Of a stretch of DNA of 64,000 nucleotides, positions 26,946-41,600 are shown piece by piece. The DNA lies in assembly GCA_034509755.1 (NCBI GenBank), contig CM067543.1, positions 55,918,653-55,982,652 of the forward strand. The letters run 5' to 3'. The translations under genes and the position numbers were made by a program. The notes beneath the pieces were generated by a model. The model did not search any database, had not been told where the DNA came from, and saw only the letters and a program-made list of their open reading frames with translations. This DNA comes from Anisodus tanguticus. Its lineage: Eukaryota; Streptophyta; Magnoliopsida; Solanales; Solanaceae. Position 1 is the first letter of the stretch; every line of letters begins with the position of its first letter.

Positions 26946-27745
26946 ATATTACCATTGATAGAATATTACCGTATTTTGTATATCTTTTATATTAGGTAAA
27001 TTTATATTCCAATTGCAATTAGGAAGATTTAGTTACCTAGTTTGTAATTAGGTAACACTGTATATATTGTACACAATAATCAATGAAAGACAAGGAACAT
27101 ACATCTACATGGTGTCAGAAGTCAAACCCTAACTTCTTTTTCTCCCTAAGTCGTCGCCCCTCCCCCCTAGGCAGCACTCTTCCTCGACATACCTCTCCAT
27201 TCTTTCTTCGACTTTCCTCTCTTTCTCCCCAATTTTCAATGGTTGAATAACCTAAATTCCATCATTCTCTTGCAGTTAACAACATCAAGAATTTCATTCC
27301 CATAACTCTTGAGATGGAAAAGATTCAGTATTCATCTTTGGCGAAATTATTTAAGATTCATTGTCGTGTATACAAAGTCATCGACCATATCAACCCTTTA
27401 AAATCAAAGCCCCTAGAAAGACCTGATGATTTTGATGATGAAATTTGGTCCCGCTTAGATGCAGTTGTCCTACAATGGATCTATGGCACGATCTCGAACA
27501 ATCTATTGCATACAATCATTGAAACTGATGCCATTGCACGACAAACGTGGGAGCGCTTGGAAAATATTTTTCATGACAACAAGACACAACGTGCCTTATA
27601 TCAGGAAAATCAATTTTAGGCCATTCAACAAGACAATTTTCCTAATGCGTCGGTCTATTGTCAATAACTTAAGATGATTGCCGATCAACTCTCCAATGTC
27701 GGTGCACCGGTCACTAATCAAGATTTAACCGGGTAACAATGCTGG
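26946..27745 (+). pseudogene. Ty1/copia remnant: LTR end, PBS and partial gag
   Basis: An LTR-like end (TATATATTGTACACAATAAT, then CATCTACA at 27109) is followed by PBS TGGTGTCAGAAG (27110-27121), close to initiator tRNA-Met. The Gag N-terminal segment begins near 27265 and includes SSLAKLFKIHCRVYKVIDHI, WSRLDAVVLQWIYGTISNNL and a WERLENIFHDNKTQRALYQE region. The frame stops at 27617-27619 (TAG) and again near 27668 (TAA), although homology continues to about 27740. Protease, integrase and RT are missing. Confidence 0.8.
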
Positions 27746-29698
27746 TAGCGAACACCGATGAGAAACCAAAAAAGGGATAATAAGTTCTATACTTGGTTTG
27801 TTTCAGTTTATGTGAACTTATTTGAATGAGCATGACGTTTAATGAAGAAAGAAAAATGTTGACATTTATAGCCGTAAACATATTATAACATTGGTGTGGC
27901 TATAAAACTTTTAAAATTTATGATTTCAAATATGCCATGATAGCCACACACTATAAATACTTCTCATTCAGAAAAATGTGAAAAGTTTATATTAAAATTC
28001 TTTTCAAATTTGGAAAGAGCTCATTTTTTTAAAGGATATTAAAAAAGAAATAGAATCACATAAAGTAAAAAGAAATTGACGCTCAATTTCAATTTATGTG
28101 AAACTGTCTTAACTTCAACAGTACACACTGTTACTGGTACAATAAGACATGTAACTATTTACTTGGTGGACCTAAGTGCAAATTGGATGTCTCTTTATCA
28201 ATTGAAGGTCGGTGAATAGAATTAGATACATATCTTTCCTCTTTCCTCTTACCCCTTTCCACTCCAGTTGTCAAAGACCTTTTTCCACTTAGAATTTAAG
28301 TGGTATATATTGACGGTATAATAATTATCTAATGCATTTAGATAATTTAAAAAATAATTATAATTTAAAATTTAAATTTTATGAATTTAAAACTTGATAA
28401 TTTTATAAGGGTTTTTACCACATTTAATTTGTTCGGTCGAAAATAATCACAATCACTAGTTAATGCGCAGAAAAATATATATTAATGGTGTAATAAGTTT
28501 GTATACTTTTTGCATGTAGAAAAATATATATTTACTGACTATTATTTGTTGATCGGATATAAAGGGTAAAAATTTCATCAGTTAGTGGGGGCTTATATTG
28601 GTAATTGATAATTTGCAGACCCCGCCGTCTTTTTCCTATGCGGAATTAAAAGTATAGCCTATGTGTTGTCGGAGACAATGACATAATTAGCTCATCTGTA
28701 TATGTAATTCAAAGTTGAAATTTAACCAACACATTAATGATATCTTCAAGATGTTTAGATACTAAAGGCATTGAAAAGGAAGGGGCATTAAACTTGATAT
28801 TAATATTTATGTTCTTTTTTTACCAACACATGACAAGCTGCTCAATTCTCAAAACCGATTTCTAAAGTGCTTAAGTTTCTTACATTGATATTGTTTAGAT
28901 TTAATTAAACCGTAAGGTTAAAGTTGAACAACAATAACATGCGTCTTTTTATAAAAAGTCTAATAATGTAAGATAGAAAATAGAGTAAAATAGCTCTTCG
29001 TCTAAACTATGACTTCAACTACATGGATGTGCCATCCAATTGTAGCACAGCTAACATAATTATATAACTTTAAAGAAGGGTCACACTAATAGGATACGTA
29101 TAATAATGGCTGAAAGGTCTTGTTCAAGACCACGTACTATAGCTTTACTTAGCTTTCCTACTTTTAATGAATTCTGCTGGTTATTTTCTTCTGGAAATAC
29201 TCCTTTAACTAAACCATTTCTCCAAGCTGCATCATCTCCTCATTTTATTTATCCGTATTGAATACACGACATATGTAAATTCTTACAAATACCCAGTATG
29301 AATAAGTTTTTACTCCAAAATGACTCATCCCCATTCAAAAAGAGATCTTAACATTTTTAGCCGTTCAACTTCAACCGGTAAAATCTAAGAATATAATGCC
29401 AATAAAATCTGAACCTGAGTAAACATTATCGGGCTTCTCGGGTATAGTCAGACTACATTTGAATATTTTCATCCTAACAAAGTTTCTACATGATTCTGAT
29501 ATGAAATGCAGTTCCAAAAGTTTGCGAATTTACACAGAATAAATATATGAAACTACATCCAGAGATACAACTTGTAAGGAAGACCCTGCTCAGTTTAGCA
29601 GCTTAGGTCTGATAGTTTCTTATACTGGTTACATAAATGACTGCCGATTCATTATTAGACATGGGCCGAAGATTTCTGAGTTTTGTCGTTAGATGTTT
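27746..29698. other. intergenic, AT-rich, little recognised
   Basis: A weak pair of TTTCAGTTTATGTGAAC-like ends at about 27795 and 28090 may be a worn Stowaway MITE. The last 200 bp before 29699 are the probable 3' UTR of the minus-strand coiled-coil gene. No open frame is convincing. Confidence 0.4.
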
Positions 29699-32600
29699 CT
29701 ATTGTTTCCGGGGTTTGCCCGAGTCCCCAGAATTTAACTCATTTTCCAGCTCATCAAATTCCCAGCCGCCAATCTCTTCTACAGAGTAATCCTGGTTAAT
29801 TTTTCCAGACTCAGATTCCAATTTTTCCAAATCTGCTTCATACATTTCCTCAGCTTTGGTAGCTGCTGGTTTCTTTTCCTCCTTTCCGCCAGCTGCAGGG
29901 GCATCTGTTGCCTTCTTCGCAGGAGTTGATACACTTTGGTCTAACATTTTATTGGACGCGGCATCAGACACCTTCTCTGCTTTGGTAGAAGGTGGTTTGT
30001 TTTCCTCCTTTGTCCCAGTTGCAGGGGTTTCTGTTGCCTTCTTTGCAGGATCTGATATATTTTCATCAGGACTTTTATGAGATGAAGCATCTCTCTCTTG
30101 GGTGGGGACATCCGGGACCTCCATTTCCAGTTCTGGTCTCTCAATAGATTCAAATTCTTCTCGTAACTTTTCAATGTTCTCAAACAGCTCTTCAATCTTT
30201 GGATCATCTTTCCTGAATGAAAAGAGAAGTAGATCACTTGATAGAGCTTGATATCCAATAAAAGCTACCGGAAACAGTAAAAGCATCAAGCACAAGCAAA
30301 CCTGGATACTTTCCCTTTTTGAGCATAGAACTGCTCCATCATGTTGTCGACTACACTGAAGGTGGTTATAATCTGCACTAAGATGAGACATATACCCTTA
30401 GGAATCTGGCTTGATATTGCAAGGCAGATGGAAGAAAGTAAAGGGCAGAGCAACGCAAGAAAATGGCCTCTGCACTGTTTTTTCCCAAGTTAAACACGTG
30501 GATATGGAAACAAGCATCAAGGGTTATGTGGGTTTGGAATGATAAAGAAGATTTCCAACTCATAAAACGAGGGGAAGGTGACGATCACAAGCTTCAAGTC
30601 CCAGAGACAAATGGTGCCACGTCGGCTACTCCAATAAGTGCAGAGTGCACAAACATAAAATATCAAATAGAAAATAAATTCCAGCGGCTCCTAACTAGGC
30701 AATTAAGGCACTTGATAAATTTTCAACACTAATCACAAACCAACGCGCAAGTTGGAATAGATAAAGCTTGCAAATCACCAATGACCTCCACTAGATCTAG
30801 GTCTTGGACAGAAAGAGTGGAGGCAGCTCAAAGCTTGTGACTTAAAATGAATACCAATTTCATGAAGTTCGTGAGATCAGTCTCGAGCAGTCAATTTTTA
30901 CCTTGGCTTCATAGTCCAGGTACTCCAACTCCAGACTTTTCCTAGGGCTCAATGCTTTTGATTCACCAGAAACCGGACCAGATTCTTTTGCTGAGCTGCT
31001 AAATGAAAACAAAATAAGCAACTAAGAATGTGACCAGAAAAATGTACAAGCTTATGAATGCAAAGAAATGCCTTACCCTTCACCTAAACTCTTGAAGTTT
31101 TCCACATATTTTCTAATACGATCAATAGAAGGCCTCAACTCTTTCTGTGCAAGCAACACATAATTGATCAAAGAGTTATTCTGACAACGGCATAGACAAA
31201 GCAACTATAATCATTTTTCAAACAAGTACCTCATAAGCAGAGAGAAGTTGCAAGACCAAGTTCACAAAATAATCTTCATGCCTTTCCAATTCAACACTAG
31301 AAGAATGCAAGGCAGCAACAGTTAAAATAATATTAAAGCAATCTCCAAGTATATCCATTGAGGATAAGGTGTAACAAACTAATATAATAGGTGAAGTACG
31401 TTTAAAAGGTTCTTTTCTGAAAATTGGAAGAATGATCATGTGGTAAATCCTGTAACATACTTGGCCTCCTTGTCTTTGGCCCCTGTATAGGAAGACTGAA
31501 GAGCCCAAGCGTCCTCCAAAAATTTGATCCATGAACTAAGAACATTTGCCTCCACTCTACATGAGCCAATGGACTTTGATAGCTCGTCTTCCTACGACGA
31601 TGTAGAGAACTTATGGCCAAATGTAAAAGAGAACAGAGATCCATATTGGATACAATTTAGAAACTGGAGTTAGATGCTAAGAAAAAGAATTGATTGTCAA
31701 GAGCAAATAAAATACATACTCTAGTTTTTAAATGAGCAACAATCTGATCATTAGCTTCATAGAATTGGTCCCTCTCTTCCCGGACATTATGAAGCCGTGC
31801 ACTAGCTGCTGCCAAGGAGATATTAACCTAAAAGTAGCCCAGTTTAGTCAGGACAGTAACATGGCAAATTACCACGAATCTATAAGGAATGGATAACTCA
31901 ATTTTAGAATCAATTTTGGATTTTGAACCGGGTTCTAGCGTTTGACTTTTTCTTGACTTTGACCTAGAACACGTATTAAATTAGTGGAATCAATCCTTTA
32001 GCTTCATTTAACATTATTAATTATTATTTTGGCTAGTATTGAGCCATTTGGATTTAAATGGAAAAAAGTAAAGCAATCTCAGACTCTTTTCAATTAGTGA
32101 AGGCTTATCATGAATACCTTCTATACTTATCTCAACTTGACAGGTACCACTGAGATATAATGGAAAACATTGTGTGGAGATACAGGTGGTGCAAGTCTAT
32201 AATCTTGTAAGTTCTTAGATATTACAGTTGATTGAAGAAAGCATTATGATATAACCTCAAAAACTATGTATTGCACTTATCCACATCACAATCACATTGG
32301 CATTTAAGCTATGTTCCACCAGAACCTATACATACAGTGAGTATTTACCATCACTATTTTCTCAGTCAACTTTTTTCCTATTTACCAGATCCTTCTCTTA
32401 CAAGAACCTAAATGTTTTTGTGAAAGGTATATGACTCTTCTTAAACGAACCAAAGACCCCACGAGGTAGGGGTAAGGTCTGCGTACAGTCTACCCTCCCC
32501 AGACCCCACCTTGTGGAATTACACTAGGTATGTTGTTGTTGATGTAAACTAACCAAAGACTACTATGTTGGAAACACTTAGGAAGAAAGGAGCAGATTTG

Positions 32601-35600
32601 TGAAAATATTCAATGTCATCATTATATTCTTTGCTACAAAGAGAGATAGAGAGGATATGACAAAGCAGATGATAATAAAAAAAGATTTAATGCTTCACCA
32701 TACCCTTAAATAACATCTTATTATAAAATTCCTTAACAAAATAAAGGGGTTTGAATCAAAATCAATTTGGCATTGAAGACTTTTGGTGTACCATAATGGA
32801 AACAGTAAAGCTAATAAAGGAAGGAAGCTTACCTAGTTAACATATTTCTGAATTCCAAAGGTTAGAAGCTTTCCCTTCACAGATGATAATTTTGCTTGTC
32901 GAGACCTAGCCTATCCGTCATACCGCCCCATATCATTAAGACAATTGACGCTGTCATACTTGTATGAATTTATTCTTTGACTAGCTCAATTTCATAGAAT
33001 GAAAAAAGTTATTGCAGGATTAGGGAGAGGCAAAAGTATCATATTATCTGAAAACTATAGACGAGCGCACCTTGTCTTCATCTATCATATTAAATCAGTA
33101 GGTCAGTCTCTGGCCTTCATCAATATAACCTAAATGTAGTGTCTAGCATTCTCTTTTAAAATACAAGTATGAAACTTCATACAACTTGAAGTTCATATGA
33201 CGAAAAGAGATTGTCAAAGGTAGCGGATATGTTATGATAATACATCTTAAGCATCCAACTTGTATGTTTACTGTATAAAGAAGGGAGGGAGGGGGTCATT
33301 CTATTTTTATAGGTAAATAATTAAAATATTTAAAAACAAGGTACGGATGGTGACTTCCATGTAAAACTGATTACCTGCTTCAATTGAGCCTCAATCTCGT
33401 TCCTTTGTTTCTCCAGAGCTGAAATCTCAGCTGCTAATTCCTGAAAAGAACCAGCAAAGGAACCACAACCTCAAAATTTTGTCCAAGCAGAAAATCAAAC
33501 TGCTTTCACTAACTTGTCAAGGTTAATGCAGCAAATGCGCTGGAAGTATTACAACAAATAATGGCAAGGAGGAACAAAGCATAAGTAGACACAGTATAAA
33601 GGGTATTTCATCTTCTTATTCTCTTCTTGAAAGTTATGACTACATATCTTTATAATATGAAACTTTTCTTGATAAAAAAAAGTTATGACTACATATCAAA
33701 AACAGCCAGTCGGGAAATTTCAAGAAATGAATGGAAAACCTATGCCTTTTATGTAACTATGCTTGGAATATATGAAGCATTCCAACAACCATGTAATGTC
33801 CTATAAGTGCATTACCTTCTCTATTTCACCAACTTCACCAGTCTTGGCAACACGAAATTTTAGTGCCTCCTCTTTCTGAATTCTGTCCACAGTAAGAAAT
33901 GACAATATAACAATTAGATATGCAGATACTCATTAGCACATTTCCAAGAAGCAGCAGCATAACACACTTAAAACAAGTCATCATTGTATAGAGAGAATAA
34001 GGTGTTACACTATTACTCCCTCCGTCCCAATTTATGTGGCACCATTTGACTTGGCACGGAGTTTAAGAAAGAAAGGAAGACTTTTGAAATGTGTGGTCCA
34101 AAATAAGTCTTATATAAATGTGTGGTTGTAAATCATCTCATAAAGTTAAATTGTTTCTAAATATAGAAAAGTGACATTCTTTTTGGGAATGAGCAAAAAG
34201 GAAATAGTGCCACATAAATTGGGACAGAGGGAGTACTGTATACGAAATCATCATACATTTCATGCTGACAATCCCTATAAATAAACACATGATTAAATAA
34301 AAACCTACTCAATTGAGATACTTTGATTTGACATTCATCACTTGGCAGTTTTCTAAAGAAAAAATGAACCTAATATTTAGGAGAAACAATTTCAATTGTC
34401 CAACATCATTTGCACAAGCACCAACAAATTAGATTCATCAGGTCAAGTACCGGTAGCCTGACCAGTCTGTTCTATTAACCACTTAGAATCCATGCTACAC
34501 ATTGGTAGGTCCAGCTTCTGTGGTGGATGACAACCCAGTAATTTCGATGCTTTTCTCAACAATGGCCAGTACATTGACAAAATACTTTAACATCTCTGAG
34601 GCAAACAGATATTTTTTGGAAAGAAGCGTAATAATGTAGTAAGATATTGTTTAAAAGAATAATCTAGCAAGATACTACATGAAACTTCTCAAAAAGCAAT
34701 AACTTTCTTTCATGACTTTAAAAAGGCGAGGAGTTTTCAATTCTTGAATGCATATAGAACTACTCACATAAGTGGATAATCAGACTCTAAATTCATTCCA
34801 ACCTCAGAAAAGTAAAATAAGTGGGTTTTAACAGATATCCAGATATTTCCCCATGATAGATGATGTTATTGGCCATCCTTACCAGACGAGTGGGAATCAC
34901 CTCAGAGGTTGTTTCCAAAATGGAATATGCTTTCATAGGAGTTCAAAATTATCCAAAGAAACTTATACAGAACCATACTAACTTGGTATCAATCCCCCAA
35001 GTAATTCACATAAATGAGGCCATAGAGCTTTACCTAGAAGTATATCAGAGATGGTGATACGAATGCTCTTTTTTTGGTTAGAGAGGATCTAAATTTTACT
35101 TGAGCAGCAAGCACTTTTGAATTCACCTCCTATACACTTGAGGGAGAGATACCCTTGCCATTACCATAATGCAATATAAATAAGAGATGAACAAAAATTT
35201 GCACCAAGGGCGTGGCCTATTGGTCAATGATTCTTCCCATCTGCCTAAGCCTTGGTGGACAGAGTTATCCGGTACCTCTACTCTATAGGAGGGAGGTAGT
35301 AGGTACCCGATGAAATAGTCGGGGTACACGCAAGTTGTCATGAACACCACCATCATAAGAAAAAAAGGGCAGAACGGTGCACTAAACTCCCGCTATGCGC
35401 GGGGTCAGGGAAAGGGCCGGACCACAAGGATCTATTGTACACAACCTTACCTTGCATTTCTGCAAGAGGCCATTTCCACGGCTTGAATCCGTGACCTCCT
35501 GGTCACATGGAGGCAACTTTACCAGCTAATCCAAGGCTCTCCCCTTCACCACCGTCATAAGAAACAAGTAAATAATAAATAGAAGATGAAAATTTTAAAA

Positions 35601-38600
35601 AGAAACATATATAAGGCTACGGTCTAGGCCTTGTTAGTGACTAATCAAATAATTTGCAGCTTTGTCAACTTCTAACAGGATGCTGAGACAGAGAAATTGA
35701 AATGTGCAGTTTTAACCTGTCATCTGAGATCTCCTTTTCAGCTTCGTTGGTGGAGCTAGCAAGAGATTCAGATAAGAGTTTCAACTTATCAACCTGCAAA
35801 TAGTTGAATATTGCTTGAATCTCGTGAAAGATGCAAAGCACCTATTTGTGTAGAGGAATGAATGATTTGCTAGAAACAACATGCCTCGTCAATCCCACTC
35901 GTAGTTAATAACATTTAGTCAAAGAAACATTATCAGAAGCATGATGCTATCAGAGGATTAAAGGAACTAAGACATATTGACCTTTTATGTTCAAGCATAC
36001 TGGCACAGAAGCCAAAAGACAGGAAAACAAAGTGAAAGGCTTGATTTAACAACTGAAAAGTGCTACCTTGATATCCACCATACCCTATCCCAACATACAG
36101 AAAGGGAAGAACCAAAGCAGCTATTCACAAAATGTAGTTGTAGAAGTAGAACTGTAGAACACTAAGCTCTTCATAAAAAAAGTGTAGAACACTAATCCCC
36201 AAGGAAACGAAAATGAAAAACAGAATAAACTGAAAAGAGAAAGAAAAAGAAAGATTTCAATGAAACCAAAATCACTCGAGTGAAAAAATTTGTTACGTAT
36301 TTGGTAAACTCAGCCAACAAGGGCATGCTTGACAAAAAAGTTGATAGAAGCATGATGCACTCCTAGAAGGGAGACCAGGCCTTTTGTTTCAGAAAACAAA
36401 CATGATCAGATTAAAGGGATAATATACCTTTTGAGAATGGACTTCCGAAGAGTCCCCGTATTTAAGAGATTGTTTCTTCAGTAGAAGCCCTTCTAATCTG
36501 GAGCAGACCCGAATATGTGCAAGTGCCGCTTTCAGAGCCTAGTGGAAAAATACAACGGTCATTTGACTACAACAACAACAACGTCCCCAGTGAAGTCCCA
36601 CAACGTGGGGTCTGGGGAGGGTAGAGTGCCTCTACTGAGACCCTCGGCTCAAGACAAAGCATAAGCACAAGCAAAGTAAGAGAAACGATCAGACCCAGAC
36701 AAGAAATTTAAAGCAATATGAAAATGATGGTATCAAATGCGAATAAGTCATGCTAGCGCATTCTGAAAAAGAAACAGTAACTAATGTAGGTACATAAGAT
36801 AAACAAAGTACACTAAAGAACACATAGCAGTAGAAATCAAACGCTACTATAAAGCAATACTGCGCCTACTAGTATGATAGGCTAAGCGGGCCTACAATAA
36901 TAACACTACAACTATCAGTTTGTAAGCGTAAGTAGGGCTACGCTCGACTACCCACTACCCTTCTACCATAACATGTGTCCTCCACTACCCTTCTACCCTA
37001 ATCTATGTCCTCCACAACCCCTATCTAAGGTCATATCCTCAGTAAGTTGCATCTGTGTCATATCCCGTCTAATAACATCTCTCCAATACTTCTTCGGCCT
37101 ACCTCTAACCCTCCTGAACCCATCCATAGCCAACCTCTCACACCTCCGCACTGGGGCATTTGTGTCTCGCCTCTGCACATGCCCAAACCATTTCAACCTC
37201 GCTTCCCGCATCTTATCCTCCATTGACGCCACTCTCACTTTGTCCCGGATATCCTCATTTCTAATATTATCCCTCCTTGTATGCCCACACATCCATCTCA
37301 GCATCCTCATCTCGACAACTTTCATCTTTTGGATGTGCGACGTCTTTACTGACCAACACTCTGCCTCATACAACATAGTCGGTCTAACCACCACCCTATA
37401 GAACTTGCCATTAAGTTTTTGTGACACCTTTTATCGCACAAGACTCCAGATGCGAGCCTCTATTTCATCCACCCTGCCCCAATACGATGTGTGACATCGT
37501 CATCAATCTCTCCGTTCCCTTGGATAATAAACCCGAGGTACTTGAAGCTTCCTTTCTTCAGAATAACCTGAGTACCAAGTCTCACCTCCACGCCTGTCTC
37601 CAGGTCGCTCCTGTTACTGAACTTGCACTCCAAGTATTTTGTCTTGGTCCTACTCAACCTGAACCCTTTAGACTCCAGAGTCTGTCTTCAAACCTCCAGC
37701 TTAGTGTTCACTCCGCTGCCAGTCTCATCAATCACGACATACGGACTATGTTGTCTGTGAATAACATACACCATGACACCTCCCCTTGGATTTATCGCGT
37801 CAGACCATCCATCACCAAGGCAAATAAGAATGGACTAAAAGTTGATCCCTAGTGCAACCCCATCGTCACTGGGAAGTGTTCTGAATCTCCTCCTACTGTC
37901 CGTACCCTGGTCTTGGCTCCATCATACATATCCTTGATCACCCTAGTATACGCCACAGGTACACCTCTAACCTCCAAACATCTCCATAGAACCTCTCTAG
38001 GGACTTTGTCGTATGCCTTCTCGAGGTCGATGAAAACCATATGTAACTCTCTCTTCCTCTCCCTATACTGCTCCACCAACCTCCTAATAAAATGAATGGC
38101 TTCTGTAGTCTAACGCCCCGGCATGAATCCAAACTGATTCTCAGAAATAGACACGGTCATTAGTCGAACGCCCCGGCACAACGGTCATTTGACTATGTCA
38201 TAAATTTCTAACTACAAATGATAAGTAGGTTGGCCTAACATATGCAGTGCTAGGAAAATTTCATTCATTTTGGACTCTTATCATGCTTCAAATTAATGAA
38301 AGCCCCCAATGCAACATCCATCTTCAATAAGCTAATTCATTAAATAAGATCTTGAGAATTACGTGTTTGTGGTAAGTTAAGACACACTTATTTACCAATT
38401 ATTTGAAGTGTAGAAGTCTATTGCTGATGCAATGGAAAACGAATCTCATGCAGTAACCTCATGTATCCCTTTCCATGACAAAACACTACAATGCAAAATA
38501 AAAACATGTAAACTTCTTCAAGATAAGGCCTACAGAAAGATATTAACTCATCAAGCCTGTAGAGTGAAGTATTCTTCTACTCTGAAGTGAAACATATGTT

Positions 38601-41600
38601 ACCATTTTATAACACAGGATCAGACCAACAGCAAGAACAACATATTTATAACTCAGGGTCAGACCATATTTGGAAATTCTGGACAACTGATCAGATTTAT
38701 GAATTGGAAGTAAATGGAGAGAAACGCCTGAATACCCATTGCTTTCCTCTTCTATGGAGAGGATTTCCATTTTATAAATGAACCGATTATGCTTATCAAA
38801 TACAAACATATGTAAAACACCACCTTCCCAGATTTATGCAACACATTCCATCCCGGGACATCTCAAAATGTTTGACACACTTCATCCAAGTAACAACAAT
38901 TTATAAAATTTTCATCTAAACTCATTTAACAATTTAAGGTTAAATCATGATGTGTACTTCATTGATCAATCCAACTTTAGCCACTAAAATAGTCTCTCAT
39001 TCTACTGCTAATATAACATGTGTTCAAATTAACTTCTTAGTCCCATGCCAAATTGATTTTATCTAATAAAATAGGGTGGATGGAGCAGCAAAAGAAACAG
39101 CACGCCAATCAGGTTCACCTCTATTGAAGCCGCAGTCTCTTTGGAAATTGTTTCATGATGCCCACTTGCGTCCTTTACTGTTTTCATTTCATCAAGTTGT
39201 TTATTCAATGTGGAGACTTCGGCATCAATTCTGCAGATGGAAAGAACTTATCACAACCAAAACCAAAAACCGCAGGCCAAAAGCAGAGATCAATGACACA
39301 ATATATAGGGGTTGAGTGGTAGCTCACTTGCGAGCTCCCTCAACTTCAAAAGTAAGTGGAAGGTTCGAACATCACAAGTGGCATCTCCTTCCCCTTTCCT
39401 CCTCCCTCCCCCGACATAACAATATTTTTTTTAAGAAAATGGCACAATATCAAACTTGTAACCTGTATTTTACCATCATTAATCACCGCCAAATTGTTTT
39501 AAAATGGTCAAATGAATTCTTTTCTTGATAAGAAGGTCCTTAAAATGAGCTGTCGCTTTACATATGGCATATCTAGGACAGAATTGGATCATAAACAAAT
39601 TTAAGATCACAAAAGTCTCAAATGATTCCTTGGTCATTTTCAAGGACTGGCTAGCTCTGCTATATCTACCGTATCTTAATTTAAAAGAGACACCTGATAT
39701 ACCTAGTTACTCCAAAACTTAACACAAAGGGGAAATGCCTTTGATAATGTATGTTCCCTTTTTTCACTCGACAGGCTATACAACTATCATTTCATTTACA
39801 TAGAAGGAATCAAAAGGAAATAATATAGCATCATCTTTAAGATTATTTTTTTTAAAAATAGATTTTTTTAAAGGTTGACAATGTCATGTTTAAATGTATT
39901 GTTGTTTCTTTTCCATCCTAAATAAATTAAGTTAGCAGGAGCTTTCCCGTCTCTCACCTTAATAAGATGCACTTACTAATCAAAAAATAATAAGACGCAG
40001 TTACTCATCGACTAAAGAAAAAAGAAACTAAGTTCAATCAGCCAAAGCTCTGAAAACAAGAGAGAAATTCCACTTCAAAATAATTAGGCTCCAACCCTGG
40101 GGTTGACTTATACAAAGATGTCAAATATTTCAGGTGTTAATAAGAAGTAATACCTTCCGAGATCCGCGTTAATTTTCAACCCTGTGATGGCACTTTCTGC
40201 AAACTGCAATAGCTCCTCACGCTTTACCTGTCAATGGATTAATTGGAGAGCCACCAAATCAAGAGCTTATCAATTATGGAGTATGTTTATAAAAGATGGA
40301 AAGACTGTCCCTTTACCAATACTTCGTCTCGGTAGTTCGAGAAAGCTTTTGCCAGATCCTCGATGCTGCTGACTATTGCATTGTGAACCGCTTTTTCCCC
40401 AGTGAGACAGAGTCTGCGTGTAACCAAACACAGTAAAGTTTCTATCAATAACTGTACCCGCTCCCCACATACCACGTACTGGAAGACAGTTCAATTACAT
40501 GTTATCAAAATCACATACATGCTATGAAAATCACATACTCATGGACTATGATATTAAATAAACTCACCCAAATAATTCAAGGAGGAGAGAGATTTCCTCT
40601 TCATTTGGCGCTTCAAGAATCTGAGTCACAGAAAGAGTTAACCTAGACAATCAGCAATTTGAGATCCACGCGATAAGCAGAGTACATGTGAAAAGTCCAA
40701 GACCAAAAGATATTACACAACCTGGCAGACAAAACATAAAGAACCAACATTTCTCTAGAGGTATCGTCAGCCAAATATAACATCATTTTATAAATATCGT
40801 TCAAAATAAAACTCTCCATAGGTGTCTTTGCTCAAATAAAACAATAGTTGTAACACTTCATGAAAAAATTAAAGCAATCATGAAGATCGAAATTGAGCCT
40901 AAGCGAAACAGGAACAAGGAACAAGATTTACAGGAGAAACCAAAAATAATTGCAACTTCTTTATCAAAAGCAAGCAAGACTTAGGAATGTAGCATACCAT
41001 ACATATGGATATGCCCTCCAAAGCTTTACTGTAAAGAAAGACATCACGAAAGTTCAGTGGCTCACCGCCCATCTCAGAATCATAATAGAGAACCTATAAT
41101 AAAATTATAAACATGGGTTACGTCAATCTGTATGAAACCAAATATAGGGGGGAATGTAATTTTTTATGTCAAGGATAAATGGAAATGGAATCAACAAGCA
41201 AAGAAGAGGTATGAAAAAGACAAAAGAACACCAAAATTCCGTGATTGAGTTTTCTCCCTAAGTAACAAAAGTATAAGGAAATGACCTGTAATAAGATTAA
41301 GAGGGGGACAACAATCTAAACAATCAGCTTTTTTTGGTTCTGATATGGAAAACTCCACCTCCAAGAAACCCTACCCAAGAGCCCTACAGTGGACAATTCC
41401 TACTTTTCTCCCTCAGTGACTCAAACTCTTCAATCGTATTGTTTAAAGTAGAGGGTAATTCTTTTATCAAGTAAAAGTAGTTCATTCATAAACATGGCCA
41501 AATTGACCGTATACAAGGGGTATACCAAAAGGTAAAAGAATCTACAAAATATGATTCTCCACAAACTCCGCCCAATCATCTATACAACAAGGAACTTTTA

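Noticed and set aside
29856..30080. 74-codon + strand frame rich in Ala/Phe/Ser
   Set aside because: It is the antisense shadow of the Ala/Lys-rich C-terminal exon of the coiled-coil gene.
36973..37401. 142-codon + strand frame with Cys/Pro/Leu
   Set aside because: It is the antisense of the RTE reverse-transcriptase C-terminal region.
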